The translations under genes were made by a program, and so were the position numbers. From NCBI GenBank assembly GCA_910585665.1, contig CAJUFI010000027.1, positions 1 to 52,065 of the forward strand: DNA of 52,065 nucleotides, in the 5' to 3' direction. Under the pieces are notes generated by a model. That model saw only the letters and a program-made list of their open reading frames with translations. It did not search any database and was not told the origin of the DNA. Each line of letters begins with the position of its first letter. Within the stretch, counting starts at the first letter, position 1. Shown one piece after another: positions 23,555-32,298 of the stretch. This DNA comes from an uncultured Acetatifactor sp. GTDB taxonomy: Bacteria; Bacillota; Clostridia; Lachnospirales; Lachnospiraceae.

Positions 23555-26032
23555 GTGAAAACTTATATGTTTTGCAATGCGCATCTGGATCCGGTGTGGC
23601 TTTGGCAGTGGGAGTCCGGAATGATGGAGGGCATCTCTACCTACCGCGCGGCTTCCGGATTCATCGACGAGTATCCGGACTTTGTGTTCAACCATAACGA
23701 GGCGCTGATATACCAGTGGGTGGAGGAACACGAGCCGGAACTGTTCGAACGGATCCGGGAACAGGTGGCGGAGGGAAGATGGGAGATTGTAGGCGGATGG
23801 TTTCTGCAGCCGGACTGCAATATGCCCTCGGGAGAGTCCGTTTTCCGCCAGGTTCTGCGTGGAAGGCTCTATTTCTACGACAAATTCGGCAAAGTGCCGG
23901 TCACCGCGGTGAATTTCGACTCCTTCGGCCATGCGCGGGGCCTGGTGCAGATGCTGAAGAAGTGCGGATACAAGTACTATGTCAACATCCGCCCGGGAAA
24001 GAACATTTACGACTTCGACAGCGAGGACTTCATCTGGCGCGGCTATGAAGGGTCGGAGATTGTCGTCCACCGCTCCGACAAAGGGTACAATTCCGTCTAC
24101 GGCAAGGTGGAGGAAGAGCTGCCCGGATGGCTGGAGGCCCACAAGGGCCAGAAGAATGCCCTCTACCTCTGGGGCGTGGGCAACCACGGCGGCGGCCCCT
24201 CCAGGAAGGACCTGGATGACATTGCCCGGATGAAGGCGGAGGGCGTGGATCTGGTTCATGCGACGCCGGACGAGTATTTTGAAGCCATCAGGGACGAGAA
24301 ACTGCCGGTGGTGGAAAAAGGCCTGAACCCTATCATGGAGGGCTGCTATACCTCTATCATACGCATCAAGCAGATGCACCGCCGTCTGGAAAACGACCTG
24401 GTCATGGTGGAGCAGATGGCTTCCCACGCTGCTCTCGCAGGCCTTGCGGTCTATGAGAAGGAACGCATCGACGACGCCTGGCGCGACCTGTTGTTCTCGG
24501 AGTTCCATGACTCCCTTCCCGGTTCCTGCATCGCACCGGTGGAGGAGGATGTCATCCGCATGCTGGACCACGGGCTGGAGATCATGAACCAGCTGAAAGC
24601 GAAATATTTCCTGGCGCTGTGCGCGGGACAGGAGAAGCTGAAGGACGGCGACACGGTTCCGATTTTTGTATACAATCCTCATCCTTTTCCCTATAGTCAG
24701 CCTGTGGACGTGGAATTCATGCTGCCCAGGCAGCTCTGGCACAAGGATTTCTCAGACCCACGCGTCTACTGCAATGGGGAGAAGGTCCCCAGCCAGGCGG
24801 CGAAAGAGGCCAGCAATTTCAGCATGGACTGGAACAAGAGGGTGATATTTGCCCATGAACTGCCGCCCGGCGCAATGACGCGCTTCGACGTCCGGTTCCG
24901 GGTGATAGAGAAGCGCCCCGGGCCGGTGCTGAAGGCTCAGAGGAACGGCGATATCAGAGTGGAGACCGCCAGGGGACAGGTGGTGGTCAATGCCCATTCC
25001 GGCCTAGTGACCAGCTATGTGGTGGACGGGACCGAGTACATAAAGGCGGGCGCCATGTCCGTGGACGTCTATGACGATGCCGTCAGCCCCTGGGGAGGGG
25101 ACGGCGTGTTCAATCCCCAGTGCCCCATGGGAAGCTTTTCGCCCATGCCGGCGGGGGAAGCTGCGGATTTCGCGGGCGTCAGGTCTTCCTCTCTGGAGCC
25201 GGTCCTGGTGACGGAGGAAGGGGAAGTCTACACGGTCATAGAAGCCTACATGCAATACCATAAGTCCAGGATGGTCATGCGCTATCTGGTCAATAAGCTC
25301 ACCGGCGTCCTGGAGCTGGAGCTGCGGATCTTCTTCGCGGAGAGGGAGAAGCGCCTGAAGCTCCGCGTCCCCACTCTGCTGGAAGAGACGGAGTACATGG
25401 GCCAGACGATCTTCGGCAGGGAAAAGCTGCCCGAGGACATGCAGGAATGCGTCTCCCAGTACTGGCAGGCCATCGCGAATCAGGAGAAGGCGCTGGCCAT
25501 CATCGACGACGGCGTGTACGGCTCCCACTGTAAGGACGGGACAGCCGGGATCACCTTGCTCAGGTCCGTGGGCTACGGGGCCGGGAGCATGACCTGGGGG
25601 CCGCCCTATCAGGACAAGATGTACCATGAGAGGATGGAACAGGGGGAGAGGCGTTACCGTTTCCTGTTCCTGGCGGGAGAGCGGGAAGAGGTACTGGGCA
25701 GGGCCGACCGGGAAGCCGCCATGTTCAACAGGCGTGTCTACGCCCAGCAGTTCTGTCCGCCCGGCCGGGGAACCGTTCCGGCGGCGCTGGTCCGGATCGA
25801 CCGGGAGAATGTGACGCTAAGCTGCTTCAAGCGAAGCGAGCGCAGCGCGGACGCCTACATCCTGCGGGTGTTCGAGGCCCAGGGCAAGGCGGTGACGGCG
25901 AAGATTGAGCTGCCGATCCTGGACGTGAGCTTCGAAGCCTCGCTGCAGCCTTTTGAGATAAAGGTATATAAGATCGAGAACGGCGCGGCGGCGGAGACGG
26001 ATATGCTGGAGGGCGCGGTCCCTCTGGGATAA
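23555..26032 (+). CDS. GH38 alpha-mannosidase 2 (short type, cytoplasmic)
   Basis: An 825-residue GH38 enzyme that lacks the N-terminal domain of its neighbours: the catalytic motif NAHLDPVWLW (H10, D12) is at the very start. The nucleophile is D122 in NFDSFGHARG, and GVGNHGGGPSRKD supplies the next zinc histidine. The C-terminal beta domains run from about 430 to the end. The start is GTG 23555, with AAGGAG 12 bases upstream; the ATG at 23495 lies on the promoter -10 region and cannot be in the message. No signal peptide is present, so it is cytoplasmic. It is the first gene of the large operon, and GH38 gene 3 begins 63 bases later. Confidence 0.9.
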   Translation: MKTYMFCNAHLDPVWLWQWESGMMEGISTYRAASGFIDEYPDFVFNHNEALIYQWVEEHEPELFERIREQVAEGRWEIVGGWFLQPDCNMPSGESVFRQVLRGRLYFYDKFGKVPVTAVNFDSFGHARGLVQMLKKCGYKYYVNIRPGKNIYDFDSEDFIWRGYEGSEIVVHRSDKGYNSVYGKVEEELPGWLEAHKGQKNALYLWGVGNHGGGPSRKDLDDIARMKAEGVDLVHATPDEYFEAIRDEKLPVVEKGLNPIMEGCYTSIIRIKQMHRRLENDLVMVEQMASHAALAGLAVYEKERIDDAWRDLLFSEFHDSLPGSCIAPVEEDVIRMLDHGLEIMNQLKAKYFLALCAGQEKLKDGDTVPIFVYNPHPFPYSQPVDVEFMLPRQLWHKDFSDPRVYCNGEKVPSQAAKEASNFSMDWNKRVIFAHELPPGAMTRFDVRFRVIEKRPGPVLKAQRNGDIRVETARGQVVVNAHSGLVTSYVVDGTEYIKAGAMSVDVYDDAVSPWGGDGVFNPQCPMGSFSPMPAGEAADFAGVRSSSLEPVLVTEEGEVYTVIEAYMQYHKSRMVMRYLVNKLTGVLELELRIFFAEREKRLKLRVPTLLEETEYMGQTIFGREKLPEDMQECVSQYWQAIANQEKALAIIDDGVYGSHCKDGTAGITLLRSVGYGAGSMTWGPPYQDKMYHERMEQGERRYRFLFLAGEREEVLGRADREAAMFNRRVYAQQFCPPGRGTVPAALVRIDRENVTLSCFKRSERSADAYILRVFEAQGKAVTAKIELPILDVSFEASLQPFEIKVYKIENGAAAETDMLEGAVPLG

Positions 26033-26095
26033 AGGCCAGACAGGCCCCGCGCGTACAAGGTTTTAAAGGATTTAGAATTAGGAGGAAAAGACATC

Positions 26096-29000
26096 ATGAA
26101 TTATCTGAGAGAGAGGATATTTCAGGAGCTGAACTGGCTGGCTGACCGCATTGTCACAGAGCGGCAGCCGGTGGAGGGCATCGAATACGTGCCCTGTGAC
26201 TACAAGGAGAACGGGCATGTGGCTCCCGCGGAGGGCTGGAGGCCCCAGCGTTCCAGGGAAGAGCTGCGGGAGACCATCCCGGCGGGCGGCACCAAGACAG
26301 GGTACGGAGAGTACCATGCCTGGTTCAAGGCTGAGCTGGTGATTCCCCAGTCCATGAAGGGCAGGGACGTGGAACTGTGCATCCGCTCCGGACGCCGGGG
26401 CTACCATCCCCAGTACATAGCCTATCTGGACGGCAAGATTGTCCAGGGCGTGGACGGGAACCACGAGACATTCCCCATCGACTCCGAAAAAGAGCGCCAG
26501 GAGCTGACCGTGTACGGTTTTGGCGGCCGTCCAGAGGAGCTTTACCTGGAGGCGGAGCTGCAGAGGATTGACGTCTACACCAGGGAGCTCTGGTACAGCC
26601 TGCGGGTGCCAGCGGAAGTCATGGACTATCTGCCCTTTGAGGGGAAGGAGTACTGCGAGATCCGTACCGCCCTCAATGAGGCAATCAACCTGATCGACTT
26701 CCGGGAGAGGGATTCCAACGAATACCATGCCAGCGTCAAGAAAGCCCTTTCTTATCTGTACAAGGAATTCTACGACAAGAAATGCGGCAAGCAGATGGCC
26801 AACGTGGTCTGCATCGGCCACTCCCACATCGACACCGCCTGGCTGTGGCCTGTGCGCCAGACCAGGGAAAAGTGCCAGCGCACTTTCTCCACCGCGGTGA
26901 ACATGATGAAGGAGTTCCCGGAGTACAAGTTCATCACCAGCCAGCCTCAGCAGTTCCAGTTCATCAAGGAGAACGAGCCGGAGCTCTTTGAAGAGGTGAA
27001 GGAGATGGTGAAATCCGGCAACTGGGAGATCGAGGGCGCCATGTGGGTGGAGCCGGACTGCAACCTTCCCTCCGGAGAGTCACTGTGCCGTCAGCTTCTG
27101 CACGGCAAACGGTTCATGAAACAGGAGTTCGGCGTGGATTCCAAGATTCTCTGGCTTCCCGACGTATTCGGCTACTCCGCGGCTTTGCCCCAGATCCTGA
27201 AGAAGGCCGGTGTGACCCGGTTCGTGACCTCCAAGATCTCCTGGAACGAGACCAACATGCTCCCCAACGATGTGTTCCAGTGGCAGGGCATAGACGGGAC
27301 GGAGATTCTGGCCTACTTCATGACAGCCCAGGACTACAACCCCAGGGAGAAGCTCAGCAACGGCACCACTTATAACGGCAACATCTCTCCCCGCCAGATT
27401 CGCGGTACCTGGGAGCGGTTCCAGCAGAAAGACCTGTACGATGAGGTCATCAATACCTTCGGCCACGGAGACGGCGGCGGCGGCCCTACCAGGGAGATGA
27501 TCGAAGTGGGACGGAGGCTGGAGAAGGGCATCCCGGGATGTCCCACCGTCACCTTCGAGAAGGCGGGCGACTTCCTGAATCGTGTGGAAGAGGCAGTCAA
27601 AGACAACCGCTTCACTCCCAAATGGGTGGGAGAGCTGTACCTGGAGTACCACCGCGGCACTTACACCTCCATGGCGAAGAACAAGAAGAACAACCGCAAG
27701 TCGGAGTTCCTGTATGAGAATACCGAGCTGCTGACCCTGATGAGCAAAGTCCTCACCGGCGGCGAATATCCCAAGGAGATGCTGAAGGACGGATGGGAGA
27801 AGATACTGCTGTGCCAGTTCCACGACATCATTCCCGGCTCCTCCATCAAGGAAGTGTATGACGAGTCCGACTTAGTCTACGCCGAGATTCAGGATAAGGC
27901 CCAGGCGGCCAAGGGCGCGGCGGAAAAGGCGATCGCGGCAAATGTGGGGACCAAGGGCGGCCTGCTGGTGTTCAACAACAACGCCTTTACTGCCAGCGGA
28001 CTTGTGGAGACCGAAGAAGGAAAGGTCTGGGTGGAGGACATCCCCGCCAAGGGCTACAAGGTGGTGGAGAGCCCCAAGGCTGTACAGGGCGTCACCGTGG
28101 ACGAGGCGGGCCGTGTGATGGAGAACGCTTTCGTGCGGGTGGTCTTCGATGAGGACTACAATATCGTCAGCATTTATGATAAGGTTTCCGGGCACGAGGC
28201 CGTGAAGGAAGGGGAGAAGGCCAACCGCCTGACCGCCTTCGAGGACATCCCCAGGGCCTGGGACGCATGGGAAATCACCAATTACTATACGGAGAAGTAT
28301 TGGCATCTGGACAAGGTGTCCAAGGTCCAGGTCATCCGCGACGGCGAGACCGCAGGGTTCGAAATCGTGCGTCCTTTCCAGAAGAGCACCGTCACCCAGC
28401 GGATCACCCTGGATTCCCACACCGGGAAAGTGGACTTCGACACGGAGATCGACTGGAAGAATGACCACATCCTCTTAAAGACGGCATTCCCCACGGACAT
28501 CACCGCGGAAAAGGCCACCTATGAGATCCAGTACGGCAGCGTGGAGCGCCCCACCCATTACAATACCTCCTGGGAGCAGGCGAAGTTCGAGGTCTGCGCG
28601 CATAAATACGCGGATCTGTCGGAATTCGGCTTCGGCGTGTCCATCCTGAACGACTGCAAGTACGGCCATGACATCCATGGCGGCGTGATTAGGCTGACCC
28701 TCCTGAAATCCGCCACCAGCCCCAACCCGGCGGCGGACAAGGAAGTACATAAGTTCACCTATTCCATCTACCCTCACGGAAAGGATTACCGGGAGGCGGG
28801 CACCGTCCAGATGGCGTATCTGCTGAACAACCCGCTGTACGCGGTTCCGGTGGCGGAGCAGAGCGGAAGCCTTCCCGACAGCTATTCCATGGTGACGGTG
28901 GACAAGGAGAACATCTTCGTGGAGGCCGTGAAGGAAGCAGAGGATGATGATGCTGTAATCGTTCGCCTCTATGACGCCTACGACACCAGGACAAAGGTGA

Positions 29001-29149
29001 AGGTAAGCTTTGGGTTCGACGTGGCGAAGGTGGAGACGGCCTCTATCCTGGAGGAGGCGGAGGGAGAGATTCCTGTGGCCGACAACGGGGTAGAGCTCAC
29101 CGTGAAGCCTTTCGAGATCGTGACGCTGAAGGTGACCAGAAAAGCCTGA
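26096..29149 (+). CDS. GH38 alpha-mannosidase 3 (long, MAN2C1-like type)
   Basis: A 1017-residue GH38 enzyme with the extra N-terminal beta-rich domain (about 1-225) typical of the cytosolic MAN2C1/Ams1 branch. The catalytic barrel starts with GHSHIDTAWLWP (H244, D246). The nucleophile is D356 in WLPDVFGYSA, and GHGDGGGGPTREM follows near 460. C-terminal beta-sandwich domains complete the chain. No signal peptide. AGGAGG lies about 10 bases before the ATG. It shares an operon with GH38 gene 2 and the solute-binding genes, so it probably finishes hydrolysis of imported mannosides. A stable stem-loop at 29195-29222 separates it from the first binding-protein gene. Confidence 0.93.
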   Translation: MNYLRERIFQELNWLADRIVTERQPVEGIEYVPCDYKENGHVAPAEGWRPQRSREELRETIPAGGTKTGYGEYHAWFKAELVIPQSMKGRDVELCIRSGRRGYHPQYIAYLDGKIVQGVDGNHETFPIDSEKERQELTVYGFGGRPEELYLEAELQRIDVYTRELWYSLRVPAEVMDYLPFEGKEYCEIRTALNEAINLIDFRERDSNEYHASVKKALSYLYKEFYDKKCGKQMANVVCIGHSHIDTAWLWPVRQTREKCQRTFSTAVNMMKEFPEYKFITSQPQQFQFIKENEPELFEEVKEMVKSGNWEIEGAMWVEPDCNLPSGESLCRQLLHGKRFMKQEFGVDSKILWLPDVFGYSAALPQILKKAGVTRFVTSKISWNETNMLPNDVFQWQGIDGTEILAYFMTAQDYNPREKLSNGTTYNGNISPRQIRGTWERFQQKDLYDEVINTFGHGDGGGGPTREMIEVGRRLEKGIPGCPTVTFEKAGDFLNRVEEAVKDNRFTPKWVGELYLEYHRGTYTSMAKNKKNNRKSEFLYENTELLTLMSKVLTGGEYPKEMLKDGWEKILLCQFHDIIPGSSIKEVYDESDLVYAEIQDKAQAAKGAAEKAIAANVGTKGGLLVFNNNAFTASGLVETEEGKVWVEDIPAKGYKVVESPKAVQGVTVDEAGRVMENAFVRVVFDEDYNIVSIYDKVSGHEAVKEGEKANRLTAFEDIPRAWDAWEITNYYTEKYWHLDKVSKVQVIRDGETAGFEIVRPFQKSTVTQRITLDSHTGKVDFDTEIDWKNDHILLKTAFPTDITAEKATYEIQYGSVERPTHYNTSWEQAKFEVCAHKYADLSEFGFGVSILNDCKYGHDIHGGVIRLTLLKSATSPNPAADKEVHKFTYSIYPHGKDYREAGTVQMAYLLNNPLYAVPVAEQSGSLPDSYSMVTVDKENIFVEAVKEAEDDDAVIVRLYDAYDTRTKVKVSFGFDVAKVETASILEEAEGEIPVADNGVELTVKPFEIVTLKVTRKA

Positions 29150-29194
29150 GGCCAGGGGAAGAGACTGCAACAAATGACAGGACAGCTGTTATGC

Positions 29195-29222
29195 TGCGTG
29201 CGGAGAAGCTGCTCCGCACGCA
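29195..29222 (+). other. stem-loop between GH38 gene 3 and binding-protein gene 1
   Basis: TGCGTGCGGAG (29195-29205) and CTCCGCACGCA (29212-29222) form a perfect 11-pair stem with a 6-base loop. A-rich sequence follows instead of T, so it is more likely a processing or stability element than a terminator. The ribosome site (AAAGGTGG) follows 13 bases later. Confidence 0.65.
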
Positions 29223-29246
29223 AGAAGAAAAAAGAAAGGTGGTAAG

Positions 29247-30677
29247 ATGAAAGTTAAGAAGGCCATAGGTGTGGCGCTGTGTGTTTCCATGATGCTGGGA
29301 TGTCTGTCCGGCTGCGGCGATGACGCGGACGGGGGGGCGGATGACCTTGATACCAATGAGTATCCCTTTAAGGTGGAAGACCTGGACGGCTATGTGTTCA
29401 CCGTGGCGGATTCCACCATTGCCAGATGGTTCCCCGAGGAGGGAAGCTCCGAGATTGGCAATGCGGTGATCAAGCGTGTGGAGACGGTGGAGAAACTGTT
29501 CAACTGCAAGATCGAGCGCATCGACTATGACGGCGAGCAGGCGAGCCAGGCGGCGATGATCGGTTCGAAGTATGCGGATATCATCATTGCTCCGACTTTT
29601 TCCATAGGCAGATGGCTCCTGAACAGCAAAGCCATTGTGGACATCAACACGCTGGAGGGCCTGAACCTGGACGCGGAATACTGGACCAGATGGGGCGATA
29701 CCAGCATCATGAAGTATCATGACAAGATTTACGCGTTGGGTGCGCCTTTCGCCTGTCAGCACGACGAGGCCTATGTGCTGTTCTACAACAAGGCGATCAT
29801 CGAGGAGCTGAATCTGGAGAGCCCTTATGAACTGTATAAGAGAGACGAATGGACCATGTCGAAGCTGCTGGAGTACTGCCAGGCTGCCAAGAAGGACCTG
29901 AACGGCGATGGAGTGTTCGATGCAAACGACCGCTACGGATTCGTGTGCGGCAATGAATTTGACGGACCTTTCGTGCTTTATATGGGCGCAGGGGGGAAAT
30001 TCCTCAAGGAAGAAGAGGATGGACATTTCTCCTTTGATTTGAATACAAAGGATGCCTACAGGCTCATCAATCAGGTCAAAGAAGTCCTGGATCCCTGGGA
30101 GAACGCTTTCAATTGCCTGGGAATGGGGAATCTGGACATCACGAAAGTCTTCGTAAACGGGCAGACCATGTTCTACGCTTATACCAGAGGCCGCGGCTTT
30201 GCCGACGCTATTTACGATATGGAGGATGACTTCGGCATCGTTCCCATGCCCAGGGGCGACAAATCGGGCCCTGATGAGTATCACTGCTGGGTCAGCCATG
30301 ACGCTCCCCAGATGGCAATCGGAGCCAACAATCCGGATATCGACAAGACGGTCATGATTGTGGAAGCGCTGGCATACTTTGCCCAGGAAGAGAACGAAAT
30401 CGAAGAGGGCGAGTACCTGGCCAACAAGCTGCGCGACGATGAATCCAGGGAAGTCGTATCGACTGTCAACAAGTATGCGCTGATCGATTATGCATGGGTG
30501 GGCTGGGTTTTGGATGAGGCCGAGGGCAACACCGGCTTCCGGCGGACCATGGACGCGGTGTGGGCCGTGACCATGCAGGACAGATCGAAGCAGATCATGG
30601 CGGAGATACAGCAGATAGAGAATCTGGTGGAAATCAGCACCGAGGCGCTTTACAATGCTCTGAATCAGATAGATTAA
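29247..30677 (+). CDS. carbohydrate ABC transporter solute-binding lipoprotein, paralogue 1
   Basis: A 476-residue extracellular family 1 type solute-binding protein. The signal peptide ends in the lipobox LSGC (about residues 18-21). The mature part starts with YPFKVEDLDGYVFTVADS and contains the aspartate-rich loop DLNGDGVFDANDRYG, which resembles an EF-hand-like calcium loop. It should bind oligosaccharides outside the membrane and deliver them to an ABC permease pair. It is one of four close paralogues here (also at 30705, 32299 and 37336). Its distinctive residues include SIGRWLLNSKAIVDIN and a C-terminal EISTEALYNALNQID helix. Substrate inferred from context: alpha-mannosides. Confidence 0.9.
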   Translation: MKVKKAIGVALCVSMMLGCLSGCGDDADGGADDLDTNEYPFKVEDLDGYVFTVADSTIARWFPEEGSSEIGNAVIKRVETVEKLFNCKIERIDYDGEQASQAAMIGSKYADIIIAPTFSIGRWLLNSKAIVDINTLEGLNLDAEYWTRWGDTSIMKYHDKIYALGAPFACQHDEAYVLFYNKAIIEELNLESPYELYKRDEWTMSKLLEYCQAAKKDLNGDGVFDANDRYGFVCGNEFDGPFVLYMGAGGKFLKEEEDGHFSFDLNTKDAYRLINQVKEVLDPWENAFNCLGMGNLDITKVFVNGQTMFYAYTRGRGFADAIYDMEDDFGIVPMPRGDKSGPDEYHCWVSHDAPQMAIGANNPDIDKTVMIVEALAYFAQEENEIEEGEYLANKLRDDESREVVSTVNKYALIDYAWVGWVLDEAEGNTGFRRTMDAVWAVTMQDRSKQIMAEIQQIENLVEISTEALYNALNQID

Positions 30678-30704
30678 GACTAAGCTGTGAAAGGAGTTGA
30701 CGGG

Positions 30705-32138
30705 ATGAGGTTTAAGAAAGCAATCGGATTGGCGCTGTGCGTGTCCATGGTGCTTGGATGTCTGGCCGGCTGCGGCAAAGAAGAGCAGCCCGAGGAAAGC
30801 GGCGAATCCAGTGAGTATCCCTTCAAGGTAGAAGATTTGAACGGCTATGTATTCACCGTGGCGGATTCGAATGTCAACAGATGGTTCCCCGAGGAGGGAA
30901 GCTCCGAAATCGGAAACGCTATCATCAACCGGGTGGAGACGGTGGAGAGGCTGTTCAACTGCGAGATTGAGCGGATTGACTTTAACGGGGAGGAGGCTGC
31001 CAGGGCGGCAATGGCCGGTACCAAGTACGCGGACATCATCGTCAGCCCCACCTATGCCATGGCGAGATACCTCCTGAAGAGTAAGGCGCTTGTGGACATC
31101 AACACGCTGGAGGGCCTGAATCTGGACGCGGAATACTGGACCAGATGGGGCGACACCAGCATCCTGAAATATCATGACAAGATTTACGCTCTGGGTGCGC
31201 CTTTTGCCTGTCAGCATGACGAGGCCTTCGTGATATTCTTCAACAAGGCGATCATCGAGGAACTGAATCTGGAGAGCCCCTACGATCTGTACGCCAGGGA
31301 CGAGTGGACGATGTCCAAGCTGCTGGATTATTGCCGGGCTGCGAAGAAGGATCTGAACGGAGACGGCGTGTTCGATGAAAATGACCGCTATGGATTTATC
31401 TGCGGCCACATGTTTGACGGACCTTTCGTACTCTACATGGGAGCGGGGGGAAAGATTCTCAGGGAGACAGAGGACGGCCATTTTGAATTTGAACTCAATA
31501 CCAAGGACGCTTTCCGGCTGGTCAACCAGATTAAGGAGATTTTGGATCCTTTTGAGAATTCCTATAAAAATAATGGGAACCTGGGCCAGCTTGACGCCAC
31601 GAACGTCTTCGTGAACGGGCAGACCCTGTTCTACTGCTATTCCAGGGGCCGCGGCATGGCGGACGCCATCTATGACATGGAGGACGATTTCGGTATCGTG
31701 CCCATGCCTAAGGGCGACAACGCCGGTCCCAATGAATACAACTGCTGGGTCAGCCATGACGCTGCCAATATGGGAATCATGGCCAACAATCCGGATATCG
31801 AGAAGACGATTATGATCACCGAGGCCCTGGCCTACTTCTCTCAGGAGGAGAACGAGATTGAGGAGAATGAGTTCCTGGCCAACAAGCTGCGCGACGACAC
31901 GGCCAGGGACATCGTCCAGAACATCAACCAGTACGCCATGATAGACTACGCCTGGGTGGGATGGCAGCTGGGCGAGAACGGCGCCTACAACGAAGGCTTC
32001 AACGACATGATCTGGAAAGTCTGGGATGTGGCCATGAGCAACTCATCGAACCAGATTATGGCCACGATTCAGTCCGTTGAGAAAAAAGTCGAAATCAGCA
32101 TCCAGGAGCTGGAGGACGTTCTGAACCAGAGAAATTAA
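30705..32138 (+). CDS. carbohydrate ABC transporter solute-binding lipoprotein, paralogue 2
   Basis: A 477-residue paralogue of the preceding protein, with the same lipobox region (CLAGC), the same FTVADSNVNRWFPEEGSSEIGNA opening and the DLNGDGVFDENDRYG loop. ATG 30705 is chosen with AAAGGAG 8 bases upstream; a GTG at 30687 would place that ribosome site inside the gene and spoil the signal peptide. It follows paralogue 1 after only 27 bases. The two are very similar over the binding lobes and differ mostly near the C terminus and around residues 285-300 (NSYKNNGNLGQLDATN), likely affecting ligand choice. Confidence 0.9.
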   Translation: MRFKKAIGLALCVSMVLGCLAGCGKEEQPEESGESSEYPFKVEDLNGYVFTVADSNVNRWFPEEGSSEIGNAIINRVETVERLFNCEIERIDFNGEEAARAAMAGTKYADIIVSPTYAMARYLLKSKALVDINTLEGLNLDAEYWTRWGDTSILKYHDKIYALGAPFACQHDEAFVIFFNKAIIEELNLESPYDLYARDEWTMSKLLDYCRAAKKDLNGDGVFDENDRYGFICGHMFDGPFVLYMGAGGKILRETEDGHFEFELNTKDAFRLVNQIKEILDPFENSYKNNGNLGQLDATNVFVNGQTLFYCYSRGRGMADAIYDMEDDFGIVPMPKGDNAGPNEYNCWVSHDAANMGIMANNPDIEKTIMITEALAYFSQEENEIEENEFLANKLRDDTARDIVQNINQYAMIDYAWVGWQLGENGAYNEGFNDMIWKVWDVAMSNSSNQIMATIQSVEKKVEISIQELEDVLNQRN

Positions 32139-32174
32139 AGGCAATAAAAAGCAATAAAAGGAAAGGCAAGGAAG

Positions 32175-32210
32175 GAGGCACACGATGACGATGGGGTCGT
32201 TGTGCGCCTC
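32175..32210 (+). terminator. hairpin after binding-protein gene 2
   Basis: GAGGCACACGATGAC (32175-32189) pairs with GTCGTTGTGCGCCTC (32196-32210) across 15 positions with two wobbles and one mismatch, with a 6-base loop. TCTCT follows, but no real T run. It may partly terminate transcripts coming from paralogues 1 and 2. Confidence 0.5.
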
Positions 32211-32224
32211 TCTGATATGAAAAG

Positions 32225-32242
32225 CAAATGATATAATAATAT
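32225..32242 (+). promoter_or_regulatory. operator-like AT-rich patch with a -10-like box
   Basis: CAAATGATATAATAATAT contains AATGATAT, a half site of the proposed operator, and TATAAT at 32232-32237. No good -35 lies 17 bases upstream, so an internal promoter is possible but unproven. Confidence 0.35.
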
Positions 32243-32250
32243 AACAATTG

Positions 32251-32280
32251 CCTGCCCCGGGGCGTATTCCCCGGGGCAGG
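32251..32280 (+). other. very stable stem-loop before binding-protein gene 3
   Basis: CCTGCCCCGGGG (32251-32262) and CCCCGGGGCAGG (32269-32280) form a perfect 12-pair, almost all G-C stem with a 6-base loop. It ends about 19 bases before ATG 32299 and has no T run. It may protect the 5' end of a processed message or set the expression ratio between paralogues. Confidence 0.75.
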
Positions 32281-32298
32281 GGAAAGAGAGAGGATGAA

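Noticed and set aside
29097..31757. An 886-codon minus-strand open frame across binding-protein genes 1 and 2
   Set aside because: It mirrors two real, homologous lipoprotein genes; its internal repetition only reflects their paralogy.
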